From: Candidatus Omnitrophota bacterium
GTDB lineage: Bacteria > Hinthialibacterota > Hinthialibacteria > Hinthialibacterales > Hinthialibacteraceae
Reading direction: 5' to 3'
Assembly: GCA_016934335.1 (NCBI GenBank)
Contig: JAFGTC010000197.1
Location: 1-45,978 of the forward strand
Length of the DNA stretch: 45,978 nt
The notes below the pieces were generated by a model that searched no databases, was not told where the DNA came from, and saw only the letters and a list, made by a program, of their open reading frames with translations. The position numbers were made by a program, and so were the translations under genes. Of this stretch, positions 26,923 through 35,403 are shown in pieces; positions within the stretch are counted from its first letter, which is position 1, and each line of letters begins with the position of its first letter.

Positions 26923-28227
26923 ATGGTTGAGTATCAGAAATCCATCGCCGGTGAAGCCAGCATCAGTGGAGTTGGAGTGCATACCGGTCAAGAAACGACA
27001 ATCACTTTTAAACCTGCGGAAGTCGACACCGGCATTCGATTCATACGGACGGATCTCCCCGATCGTCCCGTGATTCAAGTCAAAGCCGATAATGCTGTTC
27101 TGGAGGAATCTCTTTTTCTCACCCAGTTGAGTTCGGGGCCGTCGGAAATTAAAACGGTTGAACATGTTCTGGCCGCCTGCACGGGATTGGGCATCGACAA
27201 CATCATCCTGGAGGTATCCTCCAGCGAACCGCCCATCTGCGACGGCAGTGCGCTGCCCTTCGTCGAAGCGATTCAAAAAGCGGGAATCGTCACCCAGGAT
27301 CGCCCCAAACAATTTATCGAAGTAACCGAACCGATTTGGCTTTATGAAAACGGATTGGAACTGGCGATCATCCCCTCGCCCCGATTGGAAATCACCTACA
27401 AGATTGATTACGATCACCCCGCCGTCGGCATCCGCTCCGCCTCCTTTTTGATCAACGAGGAGACTTTTGTCGAGAAAATCGCGCCGGCGCGCACGTTCTG
27501 CTTTCTCCGGGACGTCGACATTCTGCGCCAGCAAGGAAAAATCAAAGGCGGCAGCCTGGAAAACGCCATCGTCATCGGCGAGCACGACTTTCTCAACGAG
27601 GAACTTCGATTTCAGGACGAGATCGTTCGCCATAAAATTCTCGACGTCATGGGCGATTTGGCCTTGATCGGAAAACCCATCCGGGGGCACATCATTGCGG
27701 TCCGCTCCGGCCACGCCTTCAATATCCGCTTCGTCCAAAAAGTGCTCAACACATTGAACGGCAAAGTAGGCCGCGGCGTTCCCAAACTGCCTATTTCCGC
27801 CGACGAAATCCGGCGCATTCTTCCTCATCGCTACCCCTTCCTTTTGATCGATCGGGTGGTCGATATGGATTACACCAACATGTCCGTCAAAGCCATTAAG
27901 AACTTGAGCAACAATGAAGAGTTCTTCAACGGCCATTTTCCTCAAGAACCGATTATGCCGGGCGTTCTTTTGATCGAAGCGATGGCGCAGGCGGGCGGCG
28001 TGCTGCTTTTGTCTCTAGACGGCAACCGCGGGAAGATCGCGTATCTGGTGGGCGTCGACAACGCCAAAGTCCGGCGCAAGGCGGTGCCCGGCGATCAACT
28101 GGTCATCGAAACGAAAATTTTGAAGCTGCGCAAGAAAGCGGGTAAAGTCGAAAGCACGGTTCATGTCGATGGGAATTTGATCGCCGAAGCCAATTTGTTC
28201 TTTTCGTTGGGAGAGGATGTGACATAA
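26923..28227 (+). CDS. lpxC/fabZ: Bifunctional LpxC deacetylase / FabZ dehydratase fusion
   Basis: 434 residues. Residues 1-275 are LpxC, the zinc UDP-3-O-acyl-N-acetylglucosamine deacetylase committing to lipid A: Glu80-His81 in KTVEHVLAA, His237 and Asp241 in HKILDVMGD as zinc ligands, and His264 in RSGHAFN. Residues 288-434 are FabZ, the hot-dog 3-hydroxyacyl-ACP dehydratase: LPHRYPFLLIDRV, catalytic His338 in GHFPQEPIMPG, and Glu352 in LIEAMAQAGG. Such fusions are known in Bacteroidetes and some other phyla. The start lies 10 bp after lpxD, with only a distant GGAG, so translational coupling is likely. A strong terminator follows. Confidence 0.95.
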   Translation: MVEYQKSIAGEASISGVGVHTGQETTITFKPAEVDTGIRFIRTDLPDRPVIQVKADNAVLEESLFLTQLSSGPSEIKTVEHVLAACTGLGIDNIILEVSSSEPPICDGSALPFVEAIQKAGIVTQDRPKQFIEVTEPIWLYENGLELAIIPSPRLEITYKIDYDHPAVGIRSASFLINEETFVEKIAPARTFCFLRDVDILRQQGKIKGGSLENAIVIGEHDFLNEELRFQDEIVRHKILDVMGDLALIGKPIRGHIIAVRSGHAFNIRFVQKVLNTLNGKVGRGVPKLPISADEIRRILPHRYPFLLIDRVVDMDYTNMSVKAIKNLSNNEEFFNGHFPQEPIMPGVLLIEAMAQAGGVLLLSLDGNRGKIAYLVGVDNAKVRRKAVPGDQLVIETKILKLRKKAGKVESTVHVDGNLIAEANLFFSLGEDVT

Positions 28228-28239
28228 TCATCGAGAATT

Positions 28240-28270
28240 AAAAGACCGATTCAACGTGAGTCGGTCTTTT
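28240..28270 (+). terminator. Strong terminator between lpxC/fabZ and lpxA
   Basis: AAAAGACCGATTC at 28240-28252 pairs with GAGTCGGTCTTTT at 28258-28270, with one G-T wobble and a 5-nt loop. The stem ends in a T-run. It begins 13 bp after the lpxC/fabZ stop and implies that lpxA has its own promoter or depends on read-through. Confidence 0.85.
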
Positions 28271-28327
28271 GATTGGGCGCTATGCAGCCTGATGTAAAGC
28301 GGCCTGTGGTTTTGAAGATAGATAATC

Positions 28328-28353
28328 CCGAAAATCTCCGTGGAGTTTTTCGG
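28328..28353 (+). promoter_or_regulatory. Second hairpin in the lpxA leader
   Basis: CCGAAAA-T-CTCC pairs with GGAG-T-TTTTCGG around a tiny loop, with one T-T mismatch. It ends 29 bp before the lpxA ATG. It could be a second terminator or attenuator, or a translation-modulating structure. Confidence 0.45.
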
Positions 28354-28382
28354 TTAATTCTAATAAGAAAGATGAAAAATCC

Positions 28383-29159
28383 ATGACTCTAGTCTCCAAT
28401 AACGCCTGCATCCATCCTCGAGCGGAACTCGGTGAAAATGTAGAAATCCAACCCTATGCAGTTGTTGGGGAACATGTCAAAATCGGCGACGGCACGCGCA
28501 TCGGCTCTCACGCCATTTTGGAGGGGTATACCCGGATCGGCCGGAACTGCCGCATCGGCCACGGCGCCGTTCTCGGCAGCGAACCGCAGGATCTCAAATT
28601 TCGCGGGGGTGAAAGTTATGTTTCAATCGGCGATAACACCACCATTCGCGAGTTCGCCACCATCAACCGGGGTACGTTCGAAGGCGAAGCCACCAAGGTG
28701 GGCAGCAGCTGTTTAATTATGGCGTATTGTCACATCGCCCACAATTGCGTATTGGAGGATCGGGTGATTATGGCCAGTTACGCCGGATTGGCCGGTCACA
28801 TCAAAGTGGAGGAGCATGCGATCATCGGGGGGTTGGTGGGCGTTCATCAATTCGTGCATATCGGTCGAAATTCAATTGTAGGCGGCGGTGCGGCCGTGCG
28901 GCAGGATATTCTCCCTTATACGACCAACGGAGGGAATCCCTGCAAATCCTTCGGATTGAACATTGTGGGATTAAAGCGGCTCAATTATTCGCCCGAACGG
29001 ATTTCCCAACTGAAGCACGCCTACCGGATCATCATGCGTTCCAAACTGACCGAGCAGCAGGCCATACAACATTTGCGCGAGGAAATGAGCGACGTACCGG
29101 AAGTGCAGTATATGATCAACTTTATTCAAAATTCTTCGCGAGGGCTGGCCCGCCGTTAG
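28383..29159 (+). CDS. lpxA: LpxA, UDP-N-acetylglucosamine O-acyltransferase
   Basis: 258 residues, normal length. It performs the first lipid A step, adding a 3-hydroxyacyl chain from ACP to UDP-GlcNAc. Left-handed beta-helix hexapeptides run from the N-terminus to about residue 190. The catalytic block LIMAYCHIAHNC holds His120, equivalent to E. coli His125. HQFVHIGRNSIVGGG and the C-terminal helical part (NIVGLKRLNYSPERI) are typical. The start ATG 28383 has only AAGAAAG upstream. Unlike the usual tight lpx operon, two hairpins separate it from lpxC/fabZ. It is convergent with the greA fusion. Confidence 0.95.
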   Translation: MTLVSNNACIHPRAELGENVEIQPYAVVGEHVKIGDGTRIGSHAILEGYTRIGRNCRIGHGAVLGSEPQDLKFRGGESYVSIGDNTTIREFATINRGTFEGEATKVGSSCLIMAYCHIAHNCVLEDRVIMASYAGLAGHIKVEEHAIIGGLVGVHQFVHIGRNSIVGGGAAVRQDILPYTTNGGNPCKSFGLNIVGLKRLNYSPERISQLKHAYRIIMRSKLTEQQAIQHLREEMSDVPEVQYMINFIQNSSRGLARR

Positions 29160-29245
29160 ATCGTTCCCTCCTGTTATTTTCTTCCTTGTTTCATATCCCC
29201 CGTTGAGTCAATCTATATTTCTTATTTTTCGTCTATAACGCAGCA

Positions 29246-29274
29246 AAATGCGCGGCCTAACCCGCCGCGCATTT
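29246..29274. terminator. Bidirectional terminator between lpxA and greA fusion
   Basis: AAATGCGCGGC at 29246-29256 pairs perfectly with GCCGCGCATTT at 29264-29274 around a 7-nt loop. The A/T ends allow use in both directions, which suits the two converging genes. Confidence 0.8.
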
Positions 29275-29305
29275 CAATTCAATCTTGCGTAAAAGACGTC
29301 GTGCG

Positions 29306-31867
29306 TCATCCCGGAACAGACGCTTCTTCGACGGAGGAATTTTCGTTCTGCGGCGCTTCCGCCTCTTTTTTTTCGCTGTTGATCACCTCTTGCAGGCGAT
29401 CCGGAGGGATGGCTTCAATCGAGACGATCTCATAACGCCCCGTCAAGGTGGGCATTTCCAATTCAACGAATTCGCCCTTCTTTTTACCCATGAAAGCCAT
29501 GGCGAAGGGCGCCATATAGGAAAGGATGTGCTTGTCGGGATTGGATTCCCAGGGGCCGAGCATGATAAATTCTTCCTCGACGTCCGATCCGCTTGGCGAG
29601 ATTTTAAACAGAACGCCGAATTCAATGCGCTCCAGAGTCAGACTGCTCAAGTCGATGGATTTTGCGCTGTGCAGAGCTTCTTCCAATTCCGCGGTTTGCG
29701 CGGCGAGCAGTTTTTGTTTGTCGCGCGCGGCGTGGTATTCTGCGTTTTCCCGAAGATCGCCTTGCTGCCGGGCGATTTCAATTTCTTGAACCACTTCGGG
29801 CAGATCCAGGCTGACCAGGCGTTTAAAAAGTTTTTGTTTGCGTTGGTAGGTTTCTTTCAGACAGAGAAGGCCTTCGGGAATGGCGGATTCATGCGCCGTC
29901 GAAACGGAGAACAGATCGGGGAAGCGAGCGCGGACGATGGTCGTAAGATCGGCGGAGGTGCGGGCGTCGAGGCCTTCGTTGGTCTGCGCGCGGCGGTATA
30001 TCGACTGCGCGCTGCTTTCATCGGCTGTTTGAATAAATTTCTTGAAGAGGCGGTAATGGTCGCGCCGGATCAGATCGCGGGCGTCGCCGGCTACTTTGCG
30101 CAGCCAGAGGGCGTCTTCTTTTTCCCGGCGTTTGGCTTGGCTGGTCAAGTAGTCCACCAGCAGCAGCAGGCGTTCGATTACGGAGGATTTTGAGATTTTG
30201 CCGTCCAGCCAATCTTCATCGTGCATCAACACGCGCCCCGCCAGCCAGATGAAGGTGTGCGGCAACTGGCGAAATTCCGAGGAGGTTTGATCAATGACGG
30301 TTTTGACCCGTTCGATTTCGCCGCCCTCTTTGAGCGCCTCCGCCAGTTCGTCGCGGATCAAAACCACCGGCTCCAGCAGGAGCTGCTGAAAAATATCCGC
30401 CCAGTGATCGGGGCGGACGGTTTGAAATCGGCATGCGTACTGCCATTGATGCGTCTTGAAGCGCAGACGCTGCAAGACGCGAATGAATTTATCCGTGTTG
30501 GATATGGAGGCGTCGACGATTTCGATAGGCATCGACTCGATGCTTTCCACATAGTCTTTCAAGTTTTCGTTCACGTACCAAAGTTCGACTCGCTCCGTCG
30601 TACTGCGCCGCCGCGGAGCGATGACGTGCAGCTTCTTGGAGAAATGGCGAATCACCTGTTCGTGTATGTCGCTTTTCTTGGTGGTTCGCAGGTATTCATA
30701 GATGAGATCGACTTTTGAGTGCGGGGCTTTGGTCTCATCGAATCGTTTGAGAAATTCTTCTTCGTCGCTGGCCGCCTGAGAGCGGAGGGTGTAGTGTTTG
30801 GCGGAGCCGCCGCTTACGGCTATATACGGATCGCGGCGCATGGCGGAATTGGCTTTCGACCACCAGGTCGTCCATTCGCGCACATTGATGACGCCCGGAA
30901 CCAGGTTTTCTTTGATTTCTTTGGCGGTCATGGCCCCGCCGAAGCTTTTCAGCATGGTTTTGATGAAATCGAGGGGCTCTTCCCGCATGTGTTGGATCAA
31001 ACCCTCTCGGTTGATGACGCGCTGGACGCGAAAATCGTTTTCATCCAGGGGTTCGACCGCTTTTTGGGCCAGCTCGACGTCCATGCCATGATCGCGTTTG
31101 CGTTGAAAGTTGATGACCACCCGGCGGCGGGTCATATCCAGATCAGTCACGCGGCCGACGCCCCAATCGGGATGGCGAAGATAGGAATCGGGCAGGAGAT
31201 GCATGAACAGTTCCATTTCTTCTATGGCTTCGGGGAGCGGCCGATCGATTCGGATGCGCGTATGGTCCATGACGCGATCCATCTGAGGGACGGGATGAAG
31301 TTTTTTCAGGGTGTCGACGAACAGGTCGCGGAGGGATTTTTCTTTGGGCGTCAATTCCAGGATCCGTTTGAGAAAAAAATAACGGCCGCGCCAGTCTTCT
31401 CTTTCCTCCAAAGCGGGAAGGATCGTCTGCAGGAGGATGGATGCGCGCTGTTTCTGTTTAATGGCGCTTAATTGATCGGCGACGCGCAGGAAGAGATCGA
31501 TATGGTTCGGCGCCGCTTCGGAAAATTCCAGCCAAATTTCTTCAACGGCGTCGTACTGGCGACTGGAAACGGCGTTTTCAAGGGCGATTTCGTAGTAACG
31601 GATCGCTTCCTCGCTTTCGCCCTGATTGAGATAATATTGAGCCAGTTTATGTGATGTTTCGACGATGCGGTCATTGAGTTCAACCAGTTTGAATAATGCG
31701 CCTTCGTATTCTTCCTCTTTTTGCTCTAAATGCTCCAGCGCCTGCACTTGCGCGCGCAGAGCAAACGAAGCGTCTGAATTCTCTTCCAAAAAAGTCCTGG
31801 TTCTCTGGAGTATTTCCTCCCATTTTTCTTCTTGGCGCAATTGATTCAGTTCTTCCAATGTGACCAT
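29306..31867 (-). CDS. greA: GreA transcript-cleavage factor with a ~690-residue N-terminal extension
   Basis: 853 residues from ATG 31867; a GTG at 31882 lacks a ribosome-binding site. The C-terminal ~165 residues are GreA: an antiparallel coiled coil with the acidic tip QQGDLRENAEYHAARD near residue 705, then the globular C-domain (FGVLFKISPSG, LSYMAPFAMAFMGKKKGEFV). This rescues backtracked RNA polymerase by stimulating transcript cleavage. The N-terminus holds TPR-like helices (about 5-230), a small beta-domain with PDWGVGRVTDLDMTRRRVVI (about 235-275, reminiscent of KOW/CarD-type modules), and more helices. Chlamydial GreA also carries a long N-terminal extension. A terminator follows, shared with lpxA. 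Confidence 0.88.
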   Translation of the reverse strand: MVTLEELNQLRQEEKWEEILQRTRTFLEENSDASFALRAQVQALEHLEQKEEEYEGALFKLVELNDRIVETSHKLAQYYLNQGESEEAIRYYEIALENAVSSRQYDAVEEIWLEFSEAAPNHIDLFLRVADQLSAIKQKQRASILLQTILPALEEREDWRGRYFFLKRILELTPKEKSLRDLFVDTLKKLHPVPQMDRVMDHTRIRIDRPLPEAIEEMELFMHLLPDSYLRHPDWGVGRVTDLDMTRRRVVINFQRKRDHGMDVELAQKAVEPLDENDFRVQRVINREGLIQHMREEPLDFIKTMLKSFGGAMTAKEIKENLVPGVINVREWTTWWSKANSAMRRDPYIAVSGGSAKHYTLRSQAASDEEEFLKRFDETKAPHSKVDLIYEYLRTTKKSDIHEQVIRHFSKKLHVIAPRRRSTTERVELWYVNENLKDYVESIESMPIEIVDASISNTDKFIRVLQRLRFKTHQWQYACRFQTVRPDHWADIFQQLLLEPVVLIRDELAEALKEGGEIERVKTVIDQTSSEFRQLPHTFIWLAGRVLMHDEDWLDGKISKSSVIERLLLLVDYLTSQAKRREKEDALWLRKVAGDARDLIRRDHYRLFKKFIQTADESSAQSIYRRAQTNEGLDARTSADLTTIVRARFPDLFSVSTAHESAIPEGLLCLKETYQRKQKLFKRLVSLDLPEVVQEIEIARQQGDLRENAEYHAARDKQKLLAAQTAELEEALHSAKSIDLSSLTLERIEFGVLFKISPSGSDVEEEFIMLGPWESNPDKHILSYMAPFAMAFMGKKKGEFVELEMPTLTGRYEIVSIEAIPPDRLQEVINSEKKEAEAPQNENSSVEEASVPG

Positions 31868-32177
31868 CGATTTTTTTTCCACCGTTCAAAAATATTTTGA
31901 CAGAGGAGAAATATTTTAGCAGTATTTTCCATGTAAACCACCTTCAGAGAGGGAGGGAGAAGGAGGATGAGAAATAACGCGCCGGCGGCGATCCGAATCT
32001 GATTTTCGCTCGTTCCTGAATGTTCCCTGCGATATTGATGGCGCCTTTTCTCTTCCATTCAACTATTTGCGAAAAAAACAAAAACCATCCCCTGCGGAAA
32101 AGCGCGGCGGCGAACGCGCTTTCACCTTTGAATTCTCTTGAGGCGATTTAAACGTTTTACGATCTACAAAAAACCGT
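31868..32177. other. Gap upstream of the greA fusion
   Basis: 310 bp between two minus-strand genes, with no supported gene. A 70-codon minus frame (32058-31846) has one hydrophobic stretch but no ribosome-binding site and overlaps the greA start out of frame. Probably holds the greA promoter. Confidence 0.4.
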
Positions 32178-32612
32178 TCAACGGCCTGGATCGGGATGGC
32201 GAAGCAGACCCTCCGGCGGCCGGGCGCAGTACGATTGTGCTCCAAACGATTGGGCGCGCTCCGCGAGAATTTGTTGAACCACTTCTTCGACAGCGTCATC
32301 CATGATGCGATTCGCCGAACTGGCCGGTGCGCGCTTTGCCCGGTCGGCGCTCCGATTATCATCCGAGGGCGTCTCGCTGGAAAGTTTCGAATAGGCCTGC
32401 GACCTTTTTATGGCCTCAGGCGTCGGGTTTAACTCGTATTCTCGCGCCCATTTGCGCCGAGACTCCAACATAATTCGAAAACTGCGCAAAAGTTTGATGT
32501 CGTCTTCATCGTGCGGATCGAATTTCGCATCCAACGCCTGCGCGAATTTCAGCAAGCATTTGTCTAATGTATTCAATAGTTTAGATTCCGTCGAAGCCGC
32601 TTGATTTTCCAT
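32178..32612 (-). CDS. Small acidic helical protein, unknown function
   Basis: 144 residues. AGAGG lies about nine bases before the ATG at 32612. The N-terminal half is helical and charged (LLNTLDKCLLKFAQALDAKF, DEDDIKLLRSFRIMLESRRK), and the middle is Ser/Pro/Asp-rich and probably disordered. The last ~40 residues are less convincing. No signal peptide or membrane segment. The family is not recognised. It lies 310 bp upstream of the greA fusion on the same strand and is divergent from the pilin-like protein. Confidence 0.55.
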   Translation of the reverse strand: MENQAASTESKLLNTLDKCLLKFAQALDAKFDPHDEDDIKLLRSFRIMLESRRKWAREYELNPTPEAIKRSQAYSKLSSETPSDDNRSADRAKRAPASSANRIMDDAVEEVVQQILAERAQSFGAQSYCARPPEGLLRHPDPGR

Positions 32613-32782
32613 CCTTTTGAACCTCTTTTCGCAAAATGAAGGAATTACGGGATTTTAAACTGCAAGTTCTATGCCAAAAGTTGAACATTTGATCAATTTT
32701 CATGAAAGATCAGGGATCCAGGGTAGAAAAAAGATGTGTTTTTTGATTCACTAAAAGGGACAGCGAAGTGAGTTGACGCCGA

Positions 32783-33487
32783 ATGAATGTACGACAGCGA
32801 ATGGATATATTTCGCATCTTGAAACAAAGAAAACGATGGGCGATCGAAGTCGCCGTGGCGGGGATTGTTCTTGCGCTTCTCCTTCTTTTGACGCTGCCTC
32901 CTTTTTTTCGGGCGCAGCGTTCTCGTAATCTGATTCGGATTTTCGAAGACATGGATCGGGTGATGTGCGCCATCGCCCATTATATCCAGGATCACGCACG
33001 AAAGACGCCGGGCGCGCCGACGCCCGCGCTGCAGGGATTTTATATTTGGGGCGGCGGGTATTATTCGGAAAGCGACCTTCCCCAGTTTCTGTGCGATCAG
33101 GGATATTTGGATCGCGTTCCCGATTTTTCGTACCGGAATGCTCCCGCCAATTCGTGCGCTGTGAAAGTAACAATTCCGGAACGGAGAGATCGCGCCATTT
33201 TTATGACGATGTATTGGCCTTTTGTCAGCGAGGCGAATCACAAGAGGTATGTCGAAGATTTTTTTGAAGGAAACCATGCTCCGATGCCGCCGTCGAGGGA
33301 GTATCTCAGCGGCATGGCGCTGCATCCTCTCCTTGTGCCGGATCATCGAAGCCTTTCGGACGCCTATTACGCCCCCAGCAACGGGATGGACAGCGCCGGA
33401 TTCGTTTGTCTCGATATGGATGGAAACCACTCGCCATTCGGGCGGGAGGCGCCGCGGCTGGGCGTCTTGGAATTGAAATGGGAATAA
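32783..33487 (+). CDS. Pilin-like single-pass membrane protein without a prepilin cleavage site
   Basis: 234 residues. A short basic N-terminus (MNVRQRMDIFRILKQRKRW) leads into one transmembrane helix (about 20-42, ending LPPFF), then an amphipathic helix and a globular part with several Cys. The architecture and the C-terminal AYYAPSNGMDSAGFVCLDMDG region resemble the pseudopilins in this window (YDSSNGMLSTGN and similar). The FTLIE motif, the Gly-1 and the Glu+5 are absent, so prepilin peptidase should not process it. It may be a pseudopilin-derived inner-membrane protein. The start has only a weak ribosome-binding site; ATG 32801 is an alternative. Confidence 0.65.
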   Translation: MNVRQRMDIFRILKQRKRWAIEVAVAGIVLALLLLLTLPPFFRAQRSRNLIRIFEDMDRVMCAIAHYIQDHARKTPGAPTPALQGFYIWGGGYYSESDLPQFLCDQGYLDRVPDFSYRNAPANSCAVKVTIPERRDRAIFMTMYWPFVSEANHKRYVEDFFEGNHAPMPPSREYLSGMALHPLLVPDHRSLSDAYYAPSNGMDSAGFVCLDMDGNHSPFGREAPRLGVLELKWE

Positions 33488-33553
33488 CGTAAAATAAAAA
33501 ATCTTGCTTTCATAAGGTTTCATGGATTGACAAAATGCCGGGGGATGTGCATC

Positions 33554-33679
33554 ATGATTTTCCATAAGTGCGTTTATGATGACTCAACGATTCTCCTTTC
33601 CTTACTTTTACTTTTATTGGCGCCTAACATAGGTGAAGGGGAGAATCTGTCAAATCGCACACTACTAACCAATTATTAA
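33554..33679 (+). CDS. Possible 41-residue Leu-rich leader peptide upstream of aroF
   Basis: ATG 33554 is preceded by GGGGGA nine bases upstream and by a TTGACA at 33527-33532. The frame encodes 41 residues with eight Leu codons in a nine-codon run (CTC to TTG at about 33593-33619) and ends at TAA 33677-33679. A hairpin starts six bases after the stop, and the DAHP synthase gene follows at 33742. The layout resembles an attenuation leader, but the residues are Leu, not Phe, Tyr or Trp as expected for aromatic synthesis. It could also be a small membrane or secreted peptide, or chance. Confidence 0.35.
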   Translation: MIFHKCVYDDSTILLSLLLLLLAPNIGEGENLSNRTLLTNY

Positions 33680-33684
33680 AAAGC

Positions 33685-33709
33685 GCCGCTGAGGATTCTC
33701 CCCAGCGGC
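33685..33709 (+). terminator. Hairpin with T-rich tail upstream of DAHP synthase (terminator/attenuator)
   Basis: GCCGCTG at 33685-33691 pairs with CAGCGGC at 33703-33709, followed by TTATTTGTTTT. It lies between a short Leu-rich frame and the DAHP synthase start at 33742. Either it ends the upstream transcript or it attenuates the synthase gene. Confidence 0.7.
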
Positions 33710-33741
33710 TTATTTGTTTTGAGCGCATGGAGTAAAAAACG

Positions 33742-34788
33742 ATGATCGTGGTCATGAAACGCGGCTTCCAACGGGCGGAACTCGAAGATGTGATCGCCCT
33801 AATCGAAGAAAAAGGAGCACGTCCCATGATCAGCCATGCAGAACATTCAACCCTCGTCGGCGTTATCGACAAAACGCCGGGCGAAAAGCACGGAGTGTCG
33901 CCGGACGCCTTATCGTCCCTCCCCGGCGTCGAAAAAATCGTTCCCATCGAAGAGCCGTATAAGTTGGTGGGAAGGCCGCTGCATCCGGAAGACACGGTAA
34001 TTTGCATCGAGCCGGAAAACGGCGTCCGTTTTCAAGCGGGCGGGGGATATTTCGGCGTGATCGCCGGCCCCTGCGCCGTAGAGAGCGAAGAGCAGATCGT
34101 CGAGACCGCGCGAGCGGTGCGCCTGGCCGGCGGAACGGCGCTGCGCGGCGGGGCCTTCAAGCCGCGCACCAGCCCTTATTCGTTCCAGGGGTTGAAGGAG
34201 GAGGGCTTGAAGATGCTTGCCGCGGCTCGCCGGGAGACCGGTTTGGCAGTAGTCACCGAAGTCCTGTGCGTCAACCAGGTGGATTTGACGGCGGAATACG
34301 CCGATGTGCTGCAAATCGGTTCGCGCAATATGCAGAATTATCCCTTGCTGGAGGCGGTCGGCCGGCAGAGCAATCCGGTTCTGCTCAAGCGGGGATTGTG
34401 CTCTACGTTGAGCGAGTTTTTACTGGCGGCGGAATACATCGCTTATCAGGGGAATCCGAACATCATTCTGTGCGAACGGGGCGTGCGCACATTTGAAGAC
34501 GACACCCGCTTCACCTTGTCGTTGTCGTCGATCCCCATTTTGCAGAAGAAATCGCATCTGCCGGTGATTGTCGATCCCAGCCACAGCACGGGCTGCGATT
34601 ACCTGATCGCCCCCATGAGCCGGGCGGCGATGGCCGCCGGAGCGGACGGCCTGATGATCGAAGCGCATCCCCATCCATCCCAGTCGCGGGTGGACGCCGA
34701 GCAGGCGATTGACTGCGGGGCGTTCGCCGCATTGATGGACGACTTGCGCCGCCTGGCGCCGGCGGCGGGAAAACGATGGAGCGAATAG
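33742..34788 (+). CDS. aroF: 3-deoxy-7-phosphoheptulonate (DAHP) synthase, class I-beta with N-terminal regulatory domain
   Basis: 348 residues with GGAG before the ATG. It joins phosphoenolpyruvate and erythrose 4-phosphate, the first step of the shikimate pathway, in the cytosol. Residues 1-75 form a ferredoxin/ACT-like regulatory domain (MIVVMKRGFQRAELEDVIAL, VEKIVPIEEPYKLVGR) as in Thermotoga-type enzymes, which commonly gives Phe/Tyr feedback. The barrel shows GPCAVES (metal ligand Cys111), RGGAFKPRTSPYSFQG, LQIGSRNMQN, VDPSHSTG and MIEAHPHP. Length matches the subfamily. A GC-rich hairpin at 34822-34855 follows. Confidence 0.95.
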   Translation: MIVVMKRGFQRAELEDVIALIEEKGARPMISHAEHSTLVGVIDKTPGEKHGVSPDALSSLPGVEKIVPIEEPYKLVGRPLHPEDTVICIEPENGVRFQAGGGYFGVIAGPCAVESEEQIVETARAVRLAGGTALRGGAFKPRTSPYSFQGLKEEGLKMLAAARRETGLAVVTEVLCVNQVDLTAEYADVLQIGSRNMQNYPLLEAVGRQSNPVLLKRGLCSTLSEFLLAAEYIAYQGNPNIILCERGVRTFEDDTRFTLSLSSIPILQKKSHLPVIVDPSHSTGCDYLIAPMSRAAMAAGADGLMIEAHPHPSQSRVDAEQAIDCGAFAALMDDLRRLAPAAGKRWSE

Positions 34789-34821
34789 AGAAGCCATGCA
34801 AAAGCTGGATAAAAAACCGGG

Positions 34822-34855
34822 GCGGGGGAGTCGTTTTTCGAAATTGCTCCCCCGC
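34822..34855 (+). terminator. GC-rich hairpin after DAHP synthase
   Basis: GCGGGGGAG at 34822-34830 pairs perfectly with CTCCCCCGC at 34847-34855. A modest T-rich tail (TTCATTTCC) follows, 34 bp after the stop. Confidence 0.6.
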
Positions 34856-35135
34856 TTCATTTCCAGGCGCGCATCCAAAGTTGATACTTTTTCCTGGCGT
34901 TGAGAAAAAGCGCGGCGTGTGTGTCGCTCTGGATCGACGAATGCATAAAACATCATTACAATTAAACGTAAATTTACATTGAGGCCGAAAATTGTAAAGT
35001 AATATTTCTTTATTATTGTATTGGAATCCTTCTATTCTCCTTTCGATTTTGCATTAATTCGTGTAGGCGCCGACAAAAACAAATCGCCTTGGAAATAAAA
35101 AATGGTAACTAGCTTAAATCTCATGTAAAAAAAAG

Positions 35136-35161
35136 AAAAAATTCTATTGACAGAATTTTTT
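35136..35161 (+). repeat. AT-rich hairpin with T-run in the leader
   Basis: AAAAAATTCT at 35136-35145 pairs with AGAATTTTTT at 35152-35161 around ATTGAC. It is terminator-like in shape but has an AT-only stem core. Confidence 0.55.
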
Positions 35162-35373
35162 TAGGTTATAAGATTTATTACATTCAAACATCAGGCGAAT
35201 ACAAAACTCATCTGTTTTTTCTTTTTGTTCAGGGGCTTTCATACCGTTTAAGTAAGACGGCGCATAGGATCTGGCATTTGAGGGCCACTTTCCTTTGCGT
35301 TGCGCTGTACGGTGAATTACTCATTTAATCTGCTCTTTTTTCTCTTGCACGCTAACAATAAATTTTCATTATT

Positions 35374-35403
35374 CAATATTCAATACGATGGAATTGAATA
35401 TTG
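35374..35403. repeat. Perfect 10-bp-stem inverted repeat in the leader
   Basis: CAATATTCAA at 35374-35383 pairs with TTGAATATTG at 35394-35403; a further T-A pair extends it inward. It is 200 bp upstream of the giant gene and could be an operator or an mRNA structure. Confidence 0.6.

Noticed and set aside
29285..30193. 302-codon frame antisense to the greA fusion
   Set aside because: Mirror of the Gre coding sequence with no independent support.
31846..32058. 70-codon minus frame with one hydrophobic stretch before greA
   Set aside because: No ribosome-binding site and it overlaps the greA start out of frame.
35230..35340. Possible cyclic-di-GMP riboswitch in the giant gene's leader
   Set aside because: The GC-containing patch does not contain the conserved receptor-loop sequences.
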